Assembly (NCBI RefSeq): GCF_905397395.1 | Contig: NZ_CAJPVH010000004.1 | Location: 1-64,000 of the forward strand | Direction of reading: 5' to 3' | Length of the DNA stretch: 64,000 nt | Origin: Cupriavidus campinensis | GTDB taxonomy: Bacteria; Pseudomonadota; Gammaproteobacteria; Burkholderiales; Burkholderiaceae | In this document: piece after piece, positions 35,807 to 44,827 of the stretch | Layout of the letters: each line of letters begins with the position of its first letter | Numbering within the stretch: the stretch's first letter is position 1 | Made by a program: the position numbers and the translations under genes | The notes under the pieces: generated by a model | Told to the model about the DNA's origin: nothing | Seen by the model: the letters and a program-made list of their open reading frames with translations, nothing else | Database searches by the model: none

Positions 35807-36826
35807 ATGCGCGGGTCCGCTCGTCGTCGTGTTTCGCAGGGCGCGCGCCGCCCGTTCTTGATCAATTCGCTCGCCACGCTGCTGGCCGCCACCCTTGGCC
35901 TGGCCGTCTCGGCCCCGCAGGCCGCCGAGGTGTATCCGGACAAGCCCATCCGTCTGGTCGTGCCGTACGCCGCCGGTGGCGCGGTAGACATCGTGGCGCG
36001 GGCCGTGGGCCAGAAGATGGGCCAGGTACTCAAGCAGCCGATCATCGTCGACAACCGCCCGGGCGCCAGCACCAATATCGGCCTGGACATCGTCGCCAAG
36101 TCCCCGGCGGACGGCTACACGATCATGATGGCGTCCAACAGCCTCGCCACCAATTCGGCGCTGTTCGCCAAGCTGTCCTTCAACCCCGCCACCGACTTCG
36201 CGCCCGTGGCACGCGTGGGCGAGGCCTCGCTGGTAGTGGTGGTGCCGGCCAAGTCGAAGATCGACTCGCTGAAGACCCTCGTCGCCCAGGCCAAGGCCCA
36301 GCCCGGCAAGCTGGCGTACGCGTCCGCCGGCAACGGCAGCTCCGGCCATCTGGCCGGTGAAATGCTCAAGGACACCGCCGGCATCGACGTGCTGCACGTG
36401 CCCTACAAGGGCGGCGCCCCGGCCATCACCGACCTGCTCGGCGAACGGATCACCTTCATGCCGATCAACCCGCTCGAGGTCATCACCCATATCCACGCCG
36501 GCACGCTGCGCCCGCTGGCCGTGGCCAGTGCCAAGCGTTCGGCCCTGCTGCCGGACGTGCCGACCTCGCGCGAGGAAGGTCTGCCCAACTTCACCGCTTC
36601 GGTCTGGTGGGGTCTCGTGGCGCCTGCCAAGACGCCGCCCGCGATCATCAAGCAGCTCAACGCCGCCGCCAACACCGCGCTGGCCGACGCCGACGTGCGC
36701 AAGCAGCTCACCCAACTGGGCGTGACCATCCTGCCCGGCACGCCGGAAGCCTTCGGCCAGTTCGTGCGCACCGAAACCACGACCTGGGCGGGCGTTATCC
36801 GCAAGGCCGGCATCACGGCCGACTGA
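35807..36826 (+). CDS. Bug-family periplasmic solute receptor 2
   Basis: 339 residues from ATG 35807, preceded by GGAGA; an ATG at 35774 would add 11 residues but lacks a ribosome binding site. A long basic N-terminus (MRGSARRRVSQGARRP) precedes a hydrophobic signal that ends near APQAAEV. Family motifs: YPDKPIRLVVPYAAGGAVD, VDNRPGASTNIGLDIVAK, LHVPYKGGAPAITDLLG. First gene before galB (24 bp), so it probably binds the substrate or a related acid of the 4,5-cleavage lower pathway. Confidence 0.92.
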   Translation: MRGSARRRVSQGARRPFLINSLATLLAATLGLAVSAPQAAEVYPDKPIRLVVPYAAGGAVDIVARAVGQKMGQVLKQPIIVDNRPGASTNIGLDIVAKSPADGYTIMMASNSLATNSALFAKLSFNPATDFAPVARVGEASLVVVVPAKSKIDSLKTLVAQAKAQPGKLAYASAGNGSSGHLAGEMLKDTAGIDVLHVPYKGGAPAITDLLGERITFMPINPLEVITHIHAGTLRPLAVASAKRSALLPDVPTSREEGLPNFTASVWWGLVAPAKTPPAIIKQLNAAANTALADADVRKQLTQLGVTILPGTPEAFGQFVRTETTTWAGVIRKAGITAD

Positions 36827-36850
36827 GTCTCACCCTGACTGGTATTACGT

Positions 36851-37600
36851 ATGTCCCAAAACACCGCTCCTTCCACGGCCCCCGCGACCCGGCCGTCCAT
36901 TCTGGTTGTCAGCGCCCACGCGGCTGACTTCGTCTGGCGCGCCGGCGGCGCCATCGCGCTCTACGCGGAGCGCGGCTACCACGTGCGCATCGTCTGCCTG
37001 TCGTTCGGCGAGCGCGGCGAATCGGCCAAGATGTGGCGCCAGCCGGGCATGACGATGGACCGCGTGAAGGCCGCCCGTCATGAAGAGGCGCAGCGCGCCG
37101 CCGAGATCCTCGGTGGCACGCTGGAGTGCTTCGACCTCGGCGACTATCCCTTGCGCGTGCCCGACGAGGCGCTGCTGCGTCTGGCCGACATCTACCGCGA
37201 CATCCGTCCCGAACTGGTGATGAGCCACTCGCGCGAGGACATCTACAACTTCGACCATCCGCTCGCCACACATGTGGCGCAAGAGGCGCGTGTGATTGCC
37301 CAGGCCCACGGCTACAAGCCCGAGGTGCCGGTGATCGGCGCGCCGCCGGTGTTCCTGTTCGAGCCGCACCAGCCCGAGCAGTGCAACTGGAAGCCGGACG
37401 TGCTGCTGGATATCTCCGCCGTCTGGGAGAAGAAGCAGCGCGCGTTCACGACCATGGCCGCGCAGGAGCACCTGTGGGAGTACTACACCCGGGTGGCGCT
37501 CCAGCGCGGGGCGCAGGCCACGCGTAATTCCGATCGCAAGGTGCAGTACGGCGAAGGCTACGCACGCGTGTTCCCCCAGGTTTCGGAGGTGCTGGCATGA
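36851..37600 (+). CDS. galB: 4-oxalomesaconate hydratase (PIG-L/LmbE-fold)
   Basis: 249 residues. PIG-L fold with the modified metal motif SAHAADFVWRAGGA (His23, Asp26), then VCLSFGERGESAKMWR and FEPHQPEQCNWKPD, which closely match the GalB zinc enzyme of Pseudomonas putida as I recall it. GalB hydrates 4-oxalomesaconate to 4-carboxy-4-hydroxy-2-oxoadipate in gallate and protocatechuate 4,5-cleavage pathways. Its stop overlaps the galC start by 4 nt (ATGA), and galC encodes the next enzyme, which makes the call strong. Confidence 0.92.
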   Translation: MSQNTAPSTAPATRPSILVVSAHAADFVWRAGGAIALYAERGYHVRIVCLSFGERGESAKMWRQPGMTMDRVKAARHEEAQRAAEILGGTLECFDLGDYPLRVPDEALLRLADIYRDIRPELVMSHSREDIYNFDHPLATHVAQEARVIAQAHGYKPEVPVIGAPPVFLFEPHQPEQCNWKPDVLLDISAVWEKKQRAFTTMAAQEHLWEYYTRVALQRGAQATRNSDRKVQYGEGYARVFPQVSEVLA

Positions 37601-38310
37601 AGACGATTGCTTACCGCAATATCCTGCGCGCGGCGCCCGCCGCGATCGAGTCGCTCGGCAAGCTGGGCGTGGCCACGGTGCATGAGGCGCAGCGCCGCAC
37701 CGGCCTGATGAAGCCGTATCTGCGGCCGATCCAGTCCGGCGCGGCCATCGCCGGCAGCGCCGTGACCGCGCTGATGCACCCCGGCGACAACTGGATGATC
37801 CACGTGGCCGTGGAGATGATCCAGCCGGGCGACGTGCTGGTCGTGGCCCTGACCAGCGACTGCACGGACGGCCTGTTCGGCGACCTGCTGGCCACGTCCC
37901 TGAAGGCGCGCGGTGCGCGCGGCCTGATCATCGACGGCGGCGTGCGCGATGTCAGCACCCTCAACGCGATGGGCTTCCCGGTCTGGTCCCGCGCCGTGCA
38001 CGCGCAGGGCGCCGTGAAGGAAACCGTGGGCGCCGTGAACGTGCCGGTGGTCTGCGCCGGCGCCACTGTGCGGCCGGGCGACGTGATCGTGGCGGACGAC
38101 GACGGCGTGGTCGTGGTGGCGCGCCCGCAGGCGCAGGACATCGCGCAAAAGGCGGCCGAGCGCGAGGCGCTGGAGCTGTCCAAGCGCGACAAGCTCGCCT
38201 CCGGCGTACTCGGCGTGGACATGTACAACATGCGCCCGGCCCTGGCGGCGAAGGGTCTGGTCTACCTCGACCAGACCGTGGACTGGTACAGCGGCGCCGA
38301 CGAAGCCTGA
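37597..38310 (+). CDS. galC: 4-carboxy-4-hydroxy-2-oxoadipate aldolase
   Basis: 237 residues of the RraA-like/HMG-CHA aldolase family. LATSLKARGARGLIIDGGVRDV contains the substrate-binding and catalytic Arg-Asp pair, and VKPGD-like VRPGDVIVADDDGVVVV is typical. It cleaves 4-carboxy-4-hydroxy-2-oxoadipate to pyruvate and oxaloacetate, the last step of the pathway to which galB belongs. Overlaps galB by 4 nt. No gallate or protocatechuate 4,5-dioxygenase is in the window. Confidence 0.93.
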   Translation: MKTIAYRNILRAAPAAIESLGKLGVATVHEAQRRTGLMKPYLRPIQSGAAIAGSAVTALMHPGDNWMIHVAVEMIQPGDVLVVALTSDCTDGLFGDLLATSLKARGARGLIIDGGVRDVSTLNAMGFPVWSRAVHAQGAVKETVGAVNVPVVCAGATVRPGDVIVADDDGVVVVARPQAQDIAQKAAEREALELSKRDKLASGVLGVDMYNMRPALAAKGLVYLDQTVDWYSGADEA

Positions 38311-38352
38311 CGGCGCCCGGGGTGCCCGCGCCACGCGCGGCCCCCGCACATC

Positions 38353-38361
38353 TGGTATAAG
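38353..38361 (+). promoter_or_regulatory. Candidate extended -10 promoter element before the LysR gene
   Basis: TGGTATAAG, an extended -10 (TGn-TATAAG) 63 bp before the LysR start at 38425, in an otherwise GC-rich gap. No convincing -35. Confidence 0.35.
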
Positions 38362-38424
38362 ACCCCGGAACAACAGGTCGAATCCCGCCGGCGCGGCAGG
38401 GATCCGCGAGAACGGGGGAGACAG

Positions 38425-39366
38425 ATGGAACTGCGCCAGCTTCAGTATTTCGTCCGGGTGGTCGAGCTTGGCAGCATGAGCCGTGCCGCGCTCGAGCTGG
38501 ACATGGTGCAGTCGGCCGTCAGCCAGCAGATCAGCCGGCTCGAAGGCGAGCTTTCCACCCGGCTGTTGCGCCGAACGCCGCAGGGCGTGACCCCCACCGA
38601 GGCCGGCCTGGCCTTTTTCCACGAAGCCCAGCTGACGCTGCGCCACGCCGAGCAGGCGCGGCGCGCGGCCCATCACGCGCGCCTTTCCGGCACCGTGAGT
38701 GTGGGGCTGGCGCCGACCACGGCATCGGTGATCGGCGTGCCGCTGATCCGCGCCATGCGGGAGCGTTACCCCGATGTGCGCCTGCATATCGTCGAAAGCC
38801 TGTCCGGCCACCTGACCGCCATGCTCAACGCCCGCCAGCTCGACCTCGCGGTGCTGTTCGACACGCATGCCGCCCGGCGCTGGACCGTGCTGCCGCTGCT
38901 GGAGGAGACGCTGTTTCTGATCCAGTCCCGCCAGACGCTGCCCCAGGGCAAGGCGGAGCCGCCCACCCAGCTTGGCATGGCCGACCTTGCCGAGGTGCCG
39001 CTGATCATGCCGACCGGCGTGCACGGCCTGCGCAGCACGCTGGACGCCGCGTTCGCCCGCGCCAAGGTGGCGCCGCGCGTGATCCAGGAGGTGGACTCGC
39101 TGGCGATGCTGATGTCCGCCGTGGACATGGGCTTCGGCGCCACGCTCCAGCCCTGGGCGGCAGTGGGGCGGTACCCGGACGCCGCGACGCGCTTCCACCT
39201 TGCCCAGATCGACGACCCGAGCGTGGGCCGGCGCAACCTGCTGTGCAGCCTGTCCGACGACGAACTGTCGCCCGCCGCCCTGGCGCTGCGGGTGGTGCTG
39301 GCCGACACCGCCCGCGGACTGGTGAAGTCCGGGGGGTGGAGAGGGGCGCGGTTGATCGAGGGGTGA
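38425..39366 (+). CDS. LysR-family transcriptional regulator (NAC/CynR-like)
   Basis: 313 residues. MELRQLQYFVRVVELGSMSR opens the DNA-binding domain and LDMVQSAVSQQISRLEGEL forms the recognition helix; GTVSVGLAPTTASVIGVPLI begins the effector domain. It lies between galC and the PIN toxin gene, on the same strand as galBC, and may control galBC or the tcuAB-type genes further on; in Salmonella tcuABC is controlled by the LysR protein TcuR. Confidence 0.9.
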   Translation: MELRQLQYFVRVVELGSMSRAALELDMVQSAVSQQISRLEGELSTRLLRRTPQGVTPTEAGLAFFHEAQLTLRHAEQARRAAHHARLSGTVSVGLAPTTASVIGVPLIRAMRERYPDVRLHIVESLSGHLTAMLNARQLDLAVLFDTHAARRWTVLPLLEETLFLIQSRQTLPQGKAEPPTQLGMADLAEVPLIMPTGVHGLRSTLDAAFARAKVAPRVIQEVDSLAMLMSAVDMGFGATLQPWAAVGRYPDAATRFHLAQIDDPSVGRRNLLCSLSDDELSPAALALRVVLADTARGLVKSGGWRGARLIEG

Positions 39367-39374
39367 CATGCGCG

Positions 39375-39773
39375 TCAGTCTGGAACGCGGCGGAAGCCAG
39401 GCACGCGTGACGCGCGCCTGTCGAACGTGTAGATGAACCTGCATCTCATGCTCTGGCAGCTTTCCAGAATGACGCAATCGCCGAAGTCGATGCCTGTCTT
39501 CCCGTAGCGGACCATGGCACGGCATACGGTTGCGTACGATTCCAGGACGATCCAGTGGGATTCGAGGAAGGCCACCAGCACGCGCGTGATGCGCTTGCGG
39601 GTGAAGGCGTAGCGCTTCTTAAGGACCCAGACGAGTTCAACGAGGGCGGCCAGCGGCACAAAACCGCGGCACCCACTGGAAAACGATGCGATCACGCGGC
39701 TGGCGTGTCGAGCCTGAGGGGTATCGTCCTGCGTGAAGTGCCGGACTAACACACAAGTGTCGAGTCCTATCAT
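39375..39773 (-). CDS. PIN-domain (VapC-like) ribonuclease toxin
   Basis: 132 residues. The PIN acidic active site is complete: Asp5 in GLDTCVLVR, Glu46 in LVELVWVL, Asp96/Asp99 in IDFGDCVI and Asp118 in TFDRRA. Such proteins cut tRNA or mRNA and are usually paired with an antitoxin. Here a small acidic protein overlaps its start by 4 nt (39770-39773) and is the presumed partner. Confidence 0.9.
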   Translation of the reverse strand: MIGLDTCVLVRHFTQDDTPQARHASRVIASFSSGCRGFVPLAALVELVWVLKKRYAFTRKRITRVLVAFLESHWIVLESYATVCRAMVRYGKTGIDFGDCVILESCQSMRCRFIYTFDRRASRVPGFRRVPD

Positions 39774-40003
39774 TGGCGCTCCTCCGCAGCATATCTCTGC
39801 AACACCTTTTCCAGCCGCGCCTCAATATCCGCGATTTCCTCGGGGCTCAGCGGCCCGTCATCCGGGTCGTCCTCGTACGGCCCATTGAGTTTCCGGAGCA
39901 CCGATTCGACGATGGCGTCACCGATGGCATCGTCTATCTCCTCAATCGTCAAGGGTTTGGGCGGCTCGGGAAGGGTGGCCGGGTCGGTGGGATGTTCGTT
40001 CAT
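39770..40003 (-). CDS. Small acidic putative antitoxin of the PIN toxin
   Basis: 77 residues from ATG 40003; a longer reading to 40054 is unlikely. It is strongly acidic (TIEEIDDAIGDAIVESVL, EDDPDDGPLSPEEIADIEARLE) with two predicted helices and no AbrB, RHH or helix-turn-helix motif that I can see, unlike most VapB proteins. The stop overlaps the toxin start (ATGA), the usual coupling in toxin-antitoxin pairs. With no visible DNA-binding domain, regulation of the pair may need another protein. Confidence 0.72.
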   Translation of the reverse strand: MNEHPTDPATLPEPPKPLTIEEIDDAIGDAIVESVLRKLNGPYEDDPDDGPLSPEEIADIEARLEKVLQRYAAEERQ

Positions 40004-40106
40004 GGTCCTGGACTCCAAAAGTTGGGGAAACGAACACCTGCAAGGTGCCGTCAACGCAACTTTCCCTCACCGCAAGCCCCTTGCCTATGAGACAGCTCTG
40101 AAATTT

Positions 40107-40207
40107 CCCCGGACCGGCCCCGGACCGCCCGGACCCCCATCACAAATCGTGATACCCCCATGCCCGTCAAGGGGTTAGCAGCGGTCCGGCGGGCGGATAC
40201 AGTCCGG
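40107..40207. repeat. Cluster of CCGGAC/GTCCGG hexamers upstream of the PIN pair
   Basis: Three direct copies (40109-40114, 40120-40125, 40129-40134; the first two are within a repeated CCCCGGACCG) and two inverted copies (40184-40189, 40202-40207) lie in the 274-bp gap between the divergent antitoxin and tcuA-like genes. The 9-11-bp spacing of the direct copies suggests same-face protein binding. Confidence 0.45.
40139..40153 (+). promoter_or_regulatory. Candidate LysR box upstream of the tcuA-like gene
   Basis: ATCAC-AAATC-GTGAT, a perfect 5-5-5 dyad of the T-N11-A type used by LysR proteins, 124 bp before the tcuA-like start. Confidence 0.45.
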
Positions 40208-40277
40208 CACAGACTCCCGAAGCCATAGAAAAAGTCGTGTCCAACCCCACTCAACCTTCCCGAAAGGGCGCCCGGCC

Positions 40278-41714
40278 ATGATCGACGTCCTTGTGATTGG
40301 CGGCGGCAATGCCGCCCTGTGCGCCGCGCTGATGGCCCGCGAGGCCGGCGCCAGCGTGATGCTGCTCGAATCCGCCCCGCGCGAATGGCGCGGCGGCAAC
40401 TCCCAGCACACCCGTAACCTGCGTTGCATGCATGACGCGCCGCAAGACGTGCTGATCGATGCCTACCCCGAGGAGGAGTACTGGCAGGATCTGCTCAAGG
40501 TCACCGGCGGGCTGACTGACGAACGGCTGGCCCGGCTGGCCATCCGCGCCTCGTCCAACTGCCGTGACTGGATGCGCAGCCATGGCGTCCATTTCCAGCC
40601 GCCACTCTCGGGCGCGCTGCACGTGGCGCGCACCAACGCCTTCTTCATGGGCGGGGGCAAGGCCCTCGTCAACGCCTACTACCGCAGCGCCGAGCAGCTC
40701 GGCGTGCAGATCCGCTACAACGCGCCGGTCGATGCCATCGAGCTGGATGGCGGCCGCTTCGTGGCGGCGCGCATCGGCAGCGAGCGGATCGAGGCGCGCG
40801 CCTGCGTGCTGGCCGCCGGCGGCTTCGAGTCGAACCGGGAATGGCTGCGCGAGGCCTGGGGCCAGAACGAGCGCGGCGAATGGCCGGCGGACAACTTCCT
40901 GATCCGTGGCACGCGCTTCAACATGGGCGTGCTGCTGAAATACATGATCGAGGCGGGCGCGGATGCCATCGGCGATCCGTCCCAGTCGCACTGCGTGGCT
41001 ATCGACGCCCGCGCGCCGCTCTATGACGGCGGCATCTGCACGCGGATCGACTGCGTCTCGCTGGGCGTGGTGCTGAACGCCAACGCCGCGCGCTTCTACG
41101 ACGAAGGCGAGGATTTCTGGCCGAAACGCTATGCGATCTGGGGCCGGCTGGTGGCCCAGCAGCCGCAGCAGATCGGTTACTCGATCATCGACGCCAAGGC
41201 CGTGGGCCGCTTCATGCCGCCGGTGTTCCCGGGCGTGAAGGCAGACACGCTGCCCGAACTCGCGCGCAAGCTCGGCCTCGACGAGGCCACCTTCATGCGC
41301 ACCATCAACGACTACAACGCCGCCTGCCGCGTGGGCAAGTTCGACCACACCGTGCTCGACGACTGCCACACCGAGGGCGTGACACCGGCCAAGACCCACT
41401 GGGCCCGCCCGCTGGACACCGCGCCGTTCTACGGCTACGCGCTGCGCCCCGGCATCACCTTCACCTACCTGGGTTTGAAGGTGAACGAGGCGTCGGCCGT
41501 GCATTTCGGCGGCCAGCCCAGCGACAACCTGTTCGTGGCCGGCGAGATGATGGCCGGCAATGTGCTGGGCAAGGGCTACACGGCCGGCGTGGGGATGGCC
41601 ATCGGCACGGCGTTCGGCCGTATCGCCGGCACCCAGGCGGCCAAGGCGGCACTCGCCCCGGCAAAGGGCCAACGCGCCCGCGCATCACAGGAAATCGAAC
41701 ATGCAACATCTTGA
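40278..41714 (+). CDS. tcuA: Tricarballylate dehydrogenase TcuA-like flavoprotein
   Basis: 478 residues. The FAD-binding start is [20 protein letters not shown], then [23 protein letters not shown] and a C-terminal [19 protein letters not shown] loop, all typical of TcuA, an FAD enzyme related to fumarate reductase that oxidises tricarballylate to cis-aconitate. The next gene is the matching electron-transfer partner and overlaps by 14 nt. TcuC (the MFS importer of Salmonella) is missing; the neighbouring Bug receptors may replace it. Related substrates remain possible given the unusual surroundings. Confidence 0.87.
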   Translation: MIDVLVIGGGNAALCAALMAREAGASVMLLESAPREWRGGNSQHTRNLRCMHDAPQDVLIDAYPEEEYWQDLLKVTGGLTDERLARLAIRASSNCRDWMRSHGVHFQPPLSGALHVARTNAFFMGGGKALVNAYYRSAEQLGVQIRYNAPVDAIELDGGRFVAARIGSERIEARACVLAAGGFESNREWLREAWGQNERGEWPADNFLIRGTRFNMGVLLKYMIEAGADAIGDPSQSHCVAIDARAPLYDGGICTRIDCVSLGVVLNANAARFYDEGEDFWPKRYAIWGRLVAQQPQQIGYSIIDAKAVGRFMPPVFPGVKADTLPELARKLGLDEATFMRTINDYNAACRVGKFDHTVLDDCHTEGVTPAKTHWARPLDTAPFYGYALRPGITFTYLGLKVNEASAVHFGGQPSDNLFVAGEMMAGNVLGKGYTAGVGMAIGTAFGRIAGTQAAKAALAPAKGQRARASQEIEHATS

Positions 41715-42873
41715 AGCGCTGACGCGCGAGGCGGCGGCGCTGGCACAGGGCGTGCTGCCGCTGACCGCCGACGAGGGCGAAGTCGCCCGCACCCTGCAGA
41801 TCTGCAACGCCTGCCGCTATTGCGAGGGCTTCTGCGCCGTGTTCCCGGCCATGACGCGCCGGCTGGAGTTCCCCAAGGCGGACATCCACTACCTGGCCAA
41901 CCTCTGCCACAACTGCGGCGCCTGCTACCACGCCTGCCAGTACGCGCCGCCGCACGAGTTCGCGGTGAACATTCCCCAGGCGATGGCCAAGGTGCGGGTG
42001 CAGACCTATGGCGACTACGCGTTTCCGGCTGCGCTGGGCGGGCTGTACCGCCGCGCCGGCCTGACCACCGCGCTGGCGCTGGCCGGCGGGCTGGCGCTGT
42101 TCCTGCTGATGGTGCTCGCCATGCGCGGCAGCCTGCTGCACGCGCCGCTGGCCGGCAATTTCTACGCGATCTTCCCGCACAACCTGCTGGCGGCGATGTT
42201 CGGCGTGGTGTTCCTGTTTGCGATCGGCGCGCTGGGCGTGGGCGTCACGCGCTTCTGGCGGCAGGTTTCGCCGGGCACGCGGCCGGGCGAGTCGCGTGGG
42301 GCGGCCGTTGGCGGCGCCGCGCACGACGCGCTGCGGCTCAAGTATCTGGACGGCGGCCATGGCCAGGGCTGCAACAACGCCGACGACGCCTTCACGCTGG
42401 CGCGCCGCCGCTTCCACCATTTCACGTTCTACGGCTTCATGCTGTGCTTCGCCGCCACCACGGTGGCCACGCTGTACCACTATCTGCTGGATTACCACGC
42501 GCCGTATCCGGTGACGAGCCTGCCGGTGCTGCTGGGCATCGCGGGCGGCATCGGGCTGCTGGTCGGCCCGGCCGGGCTGCTGTGGCTGAACCTGCGCCGC
42601 GACCCCAACACCGGCGATGCCAGCCAGCGCCCGATGGACCGCGGCTTCATCGCGCTGCTGTTTCTGACCAGCGCCAGCGGCCTGGCGCTGCTGGCCTGGC
42701 GCGACTCCGCCGCCATGGCCGCGCTGCTGGCCGTGCATCTCGGTATCGTAATGGCGCTGTTCCTGACGCTGCCGTATGGCAAGTTCGCCCACGGCATCTT
42801 CCGCAGCGCGGCATTGCTGAAATGGAATATCGAAAAACGCCGGCCCAGTGATCTCGCGCTTGGCGCCGACTGA
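41701..42873 (+). CDS. tcuB: TcuB-like membrane iron-sulfur electron shuttle
   Basis: 390 residues from ATG 41701, inside the end of tcuA (14-nt overlap). Two four-Cys clusters, Cys35/38/41/45 and Cys69/72/75/79, should hold two [4Fe-4S] centres. They are followed by about six membrane helices (starting around [20 protein letters not shown]). TcuB re-oxidises the FADH2 of TcuA and passes electrons to the quinone pool. Its coupling to tcuA makes the pair call strong. Confidence 0.88.
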   Translation: MQHLEALTREAAALAQGVLPLTADEGEVARTLQICNACRYCEGFCAVFPAMTRRLEFPKADIHYLANLCHNCGACYHACQYAPPHEFAVNIPQAMAKVRVQTYGDYAFPAALGGLYRRAGLTTALALAGGLALFLLMVLAMRGSLLHAPLAGNFYAIFPHNLLAAMFGVVFLFAIGALGVGVTRFWRQVSPGTRPGESRGAAVGGAAHDALRLKYLDGGHGQGCNNADDAFTLARRRFHHFTFYGFMLCFAATTVATLYHYLLDYHAPYPVTSLPVLLGIAGGIGLLVGPAGLLWLNLRRDPNTGDASQRPMDRGFIALLFLTSASGLALLAWRDSAAMAALLAVHLGIVMALFLTLPYGKFAHGIFRSAALLKWNIEKRRPSDLALGAD

Positions 42874-42915
42874 CCCGCTCACACCAGATCCAACCATCCC
42901 CAAAGGAGACTCATC

Positions 42916-43704
42916 ATGACAAAGCCCGGTGTGCTGAACATTCCGTCGATGCGCGGCCAGTGCAGCGAGGCGGAGTGGCAGGCCCGCGTGGACCTGGCCG
43001 CCTGCTACCGCCTCGTGGAGTTGTATGGCATGGCAGACATGATGGCCAACCATATCTCCGTCCGCGTGCCGGACGAGGAGAACGCCTTCCTGATCAACGC
43101 CTACGGCATGATGTACGAGGAGATCACCGCGTCCAGCCTGATCAAGGTGGACCACGACGGCAAGATCCTCGCCAAGCCGGATTTCGGCGCGCTCGACTAC
43201 GGCATCAACAAGGCCGGCTACGTCATCCACAGCGCCGTGCACCACGCGCGCCCGGAAGTGGCATGCGTCATCCACACCCATAGCTGGGCGTCGATGGCCG
43301 TCTCCTCGCTCGACTGCGGGCTGCTGCCGATCACCCAGACCGCCATGCGCTTCCTGAAGATTGGCTACCACGAGTACCAGGGCGTGGTGCTGGACACCGC
43401 CGAGCAGGAATCGCTGATTGCCGACCTGGGCAAGGGTGAGGCCCTGATCCTGCGCAACCACGGCGCGATGACGGTGGGCAACACCGTGGGCGAAGCCTTC
43501 AACTGGATGCACCGCCTGGAGCTGGCCTGCCGCTCGCAGGTGGCGGCGATGTCGTGCAGCACGCCGCTGCGCGATGTGCCGGCGGAGGTCCTCCAGGAAA
43601 CCTGGAACAACTACCAGCCCGGCACGCGCCGTCCGTACGGCGTGATGGAGTGGCCGGCGCTGCTGCGCAAGCTCGATCGCCTGGACCCCAGCTACCGCGA
43701 CTAA
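42916..43704 (+). CDS. Class II aldolase/adducin family protein
   Basis: 262 residues. Zinc ligands are visible: His120 and His122 in VIHTHSW, and His182 in LRNHGAM; MMANHISVRVPD is the N-terminal family motif. Class II aldolases cleave sugar phosphates or related hydroxy acids, but many members act on other small hydroxy acids. It sits 42 bp after tcuB and 111 bp before a Bug receptor, so it probably belongs to the same catabolic island, perhaps cleaving a hydroxylated tricarboxylate. Confidence 0.88.
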   Translation: MTKPGVLNIPSMRGQCSEAEWQARVDLAACYRLVELYGMADMMANHISVRVPDEENAFLINAYGMMYEEITASSLIKVDHDGKILAKPDFGALDYGINKAGYVIHSAVHHARPEVACVIHTHSWASMAVSSLDCGLLPITQTAMRFLKIGYHEYQGVVLDTAEQESLIADLGKGEALILRNHGAMTVGNTVGEAFNWMHRLELACRSQVAAMSCSTPLRDVPAEVLQETWNNYQPGTRRPYGVMEWPALLRKLDRLDPSYRD

Positions 43705-43815
43705 GACGGAACAAGACGGCAGCGGAGTCCCCCAGGGGCCGCATGGAACGGGATTGCAGGGCGGCCTCGCCTTGAACGATGAATCAGGTCAGAAGAAAGC
43801 CCTGAACGGAGTGAG

Positions 43816-44796
43816 ATGATGAAACGCAGAACCCTGCTGGCGCAAATGCTTGCGCTCGGCGTCGCCCCCTATGTCATGTCGGCCCGCGCGCAAGGCGGCC
43901 TGCCCAACAAGCCGATCACGCTGGTCGTGCCGTTCGCCCCGGGCGGCAACCTGGACGTGGTGGCGCGCGCCATCGCCCCGGCGCTGGAGCAGAGCCTCGG
44001 CCGCAACGTCATCGTCGATAACCGGCCCGGCGCCGGCGGTGTGATCGGCGCCACGGCGGTTTCCCGCGCCGAGCCGGACGGCAGCACGCTGCTGGTGACT
44101 ACCCCCAACGCCATCGTGGTGCTGCCGAAGATGACGCGCACCAGCTACAAGCTGGCCAGCTTCAGCCCGGTGGGGCTGGTGTCCACCACGGCGCTGGTGA
44201 TCGTGGTGAAGGGCAACGACACGCGTTTCAAGGACATCGGCGCGCTGCTGGCCCATGCGCGCGCCAACCCGGGCAAGACCACCACCGGCCATGCCGGCCC
44301 CGGCACCACCAACCACATGGCCACGCTCCAGCTCGAGGACGCCGCCAAAATCCAGCTGAACGAGGTGCCCTACAAGGGCTCCGCGCCGGCGCTGATCGAC
44401 CTCATGGGCGGCCAGATCGACATGGTGGTGGACCAGCTCACCAGCTCGGCGCCGCATATCCAGTCCGGCGCGCTGCGCGCGCTGGCCGTGATGTCGCGCG
44501 AGCGCGATGCCGCGCTGCCGAAGGTGCCCACGCTGCGCGAATCCGGGCTGGCCAACTTCGAGGCGACCACGGCCACGGGCCTGCTGGCCCCGGCTGGCAC
44601 GCCGGCGGCGGTGGTCGAGACGCTGAACAGCGCGCTGCGCAAGGTGCTGGCCGAAGGCGCCGTCAAGAGCCGCCTGCTGACCGTGGGCAGCGTGGCGCAG
44701 GCTTCGTCGCCACAGGAACTGCTGGCCTCGCTGCAACGCGAGGACGCCCGCGCGCAGACGCTGGCCGCCGCCGGGCGCCTGAAGGCCCCGGAATAA
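43816..44796 (+). CDS. Bug-family periplasmic solute receptor 3
   Basis: 326 residues. The signal (MMKRRTLLAQMLALGVAPYV) begins with twin Arg and ends near ARAQG; it could be Sec or Tat. Family motifs: LPNKPITLVVPFAPGGNLD, VDNRPGAGGVIGATAV, NEVPYKGSAPALIDLMG, GLLAPAGTP. It is followed 31 bp later by the pyrone-dicarboxylate-lactonase-like gene, suggesting that it binds the acid processed by that enzyme. Confidence 0.92.
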   Translation: MMKRRTLLAQMLALGVAPYVMSARAQGGLPNKPITLVVPFAPGGNLDVVARAIAPALEQSLGRNVIVDNRPGAGGVIGATAVSRAEPDGSTLLVTTPNAIVVLPKMTRTSYKLASFSPVGLVSTTALVIVVKGNDTRFKDIGALLAHARANPGKTTTGHAGPGTTNHMATLQLEDAAKIQLNEVPYKGSAPALIDLMGGQIDMVVDQLTSSAPHIQSGALRALAVMSRERDAALPKVPTLRESGLANFEATTATGLLAPAGTPAAVVETLNSALRKVLAEGAVKSRLLTVGSVAQASSPQELLASLQREDARAQTLAAAGRLKAPE

Positions 44797-44827
44797 CGCC
44801 GAACGTATCGACCGGACGCCATCGACC

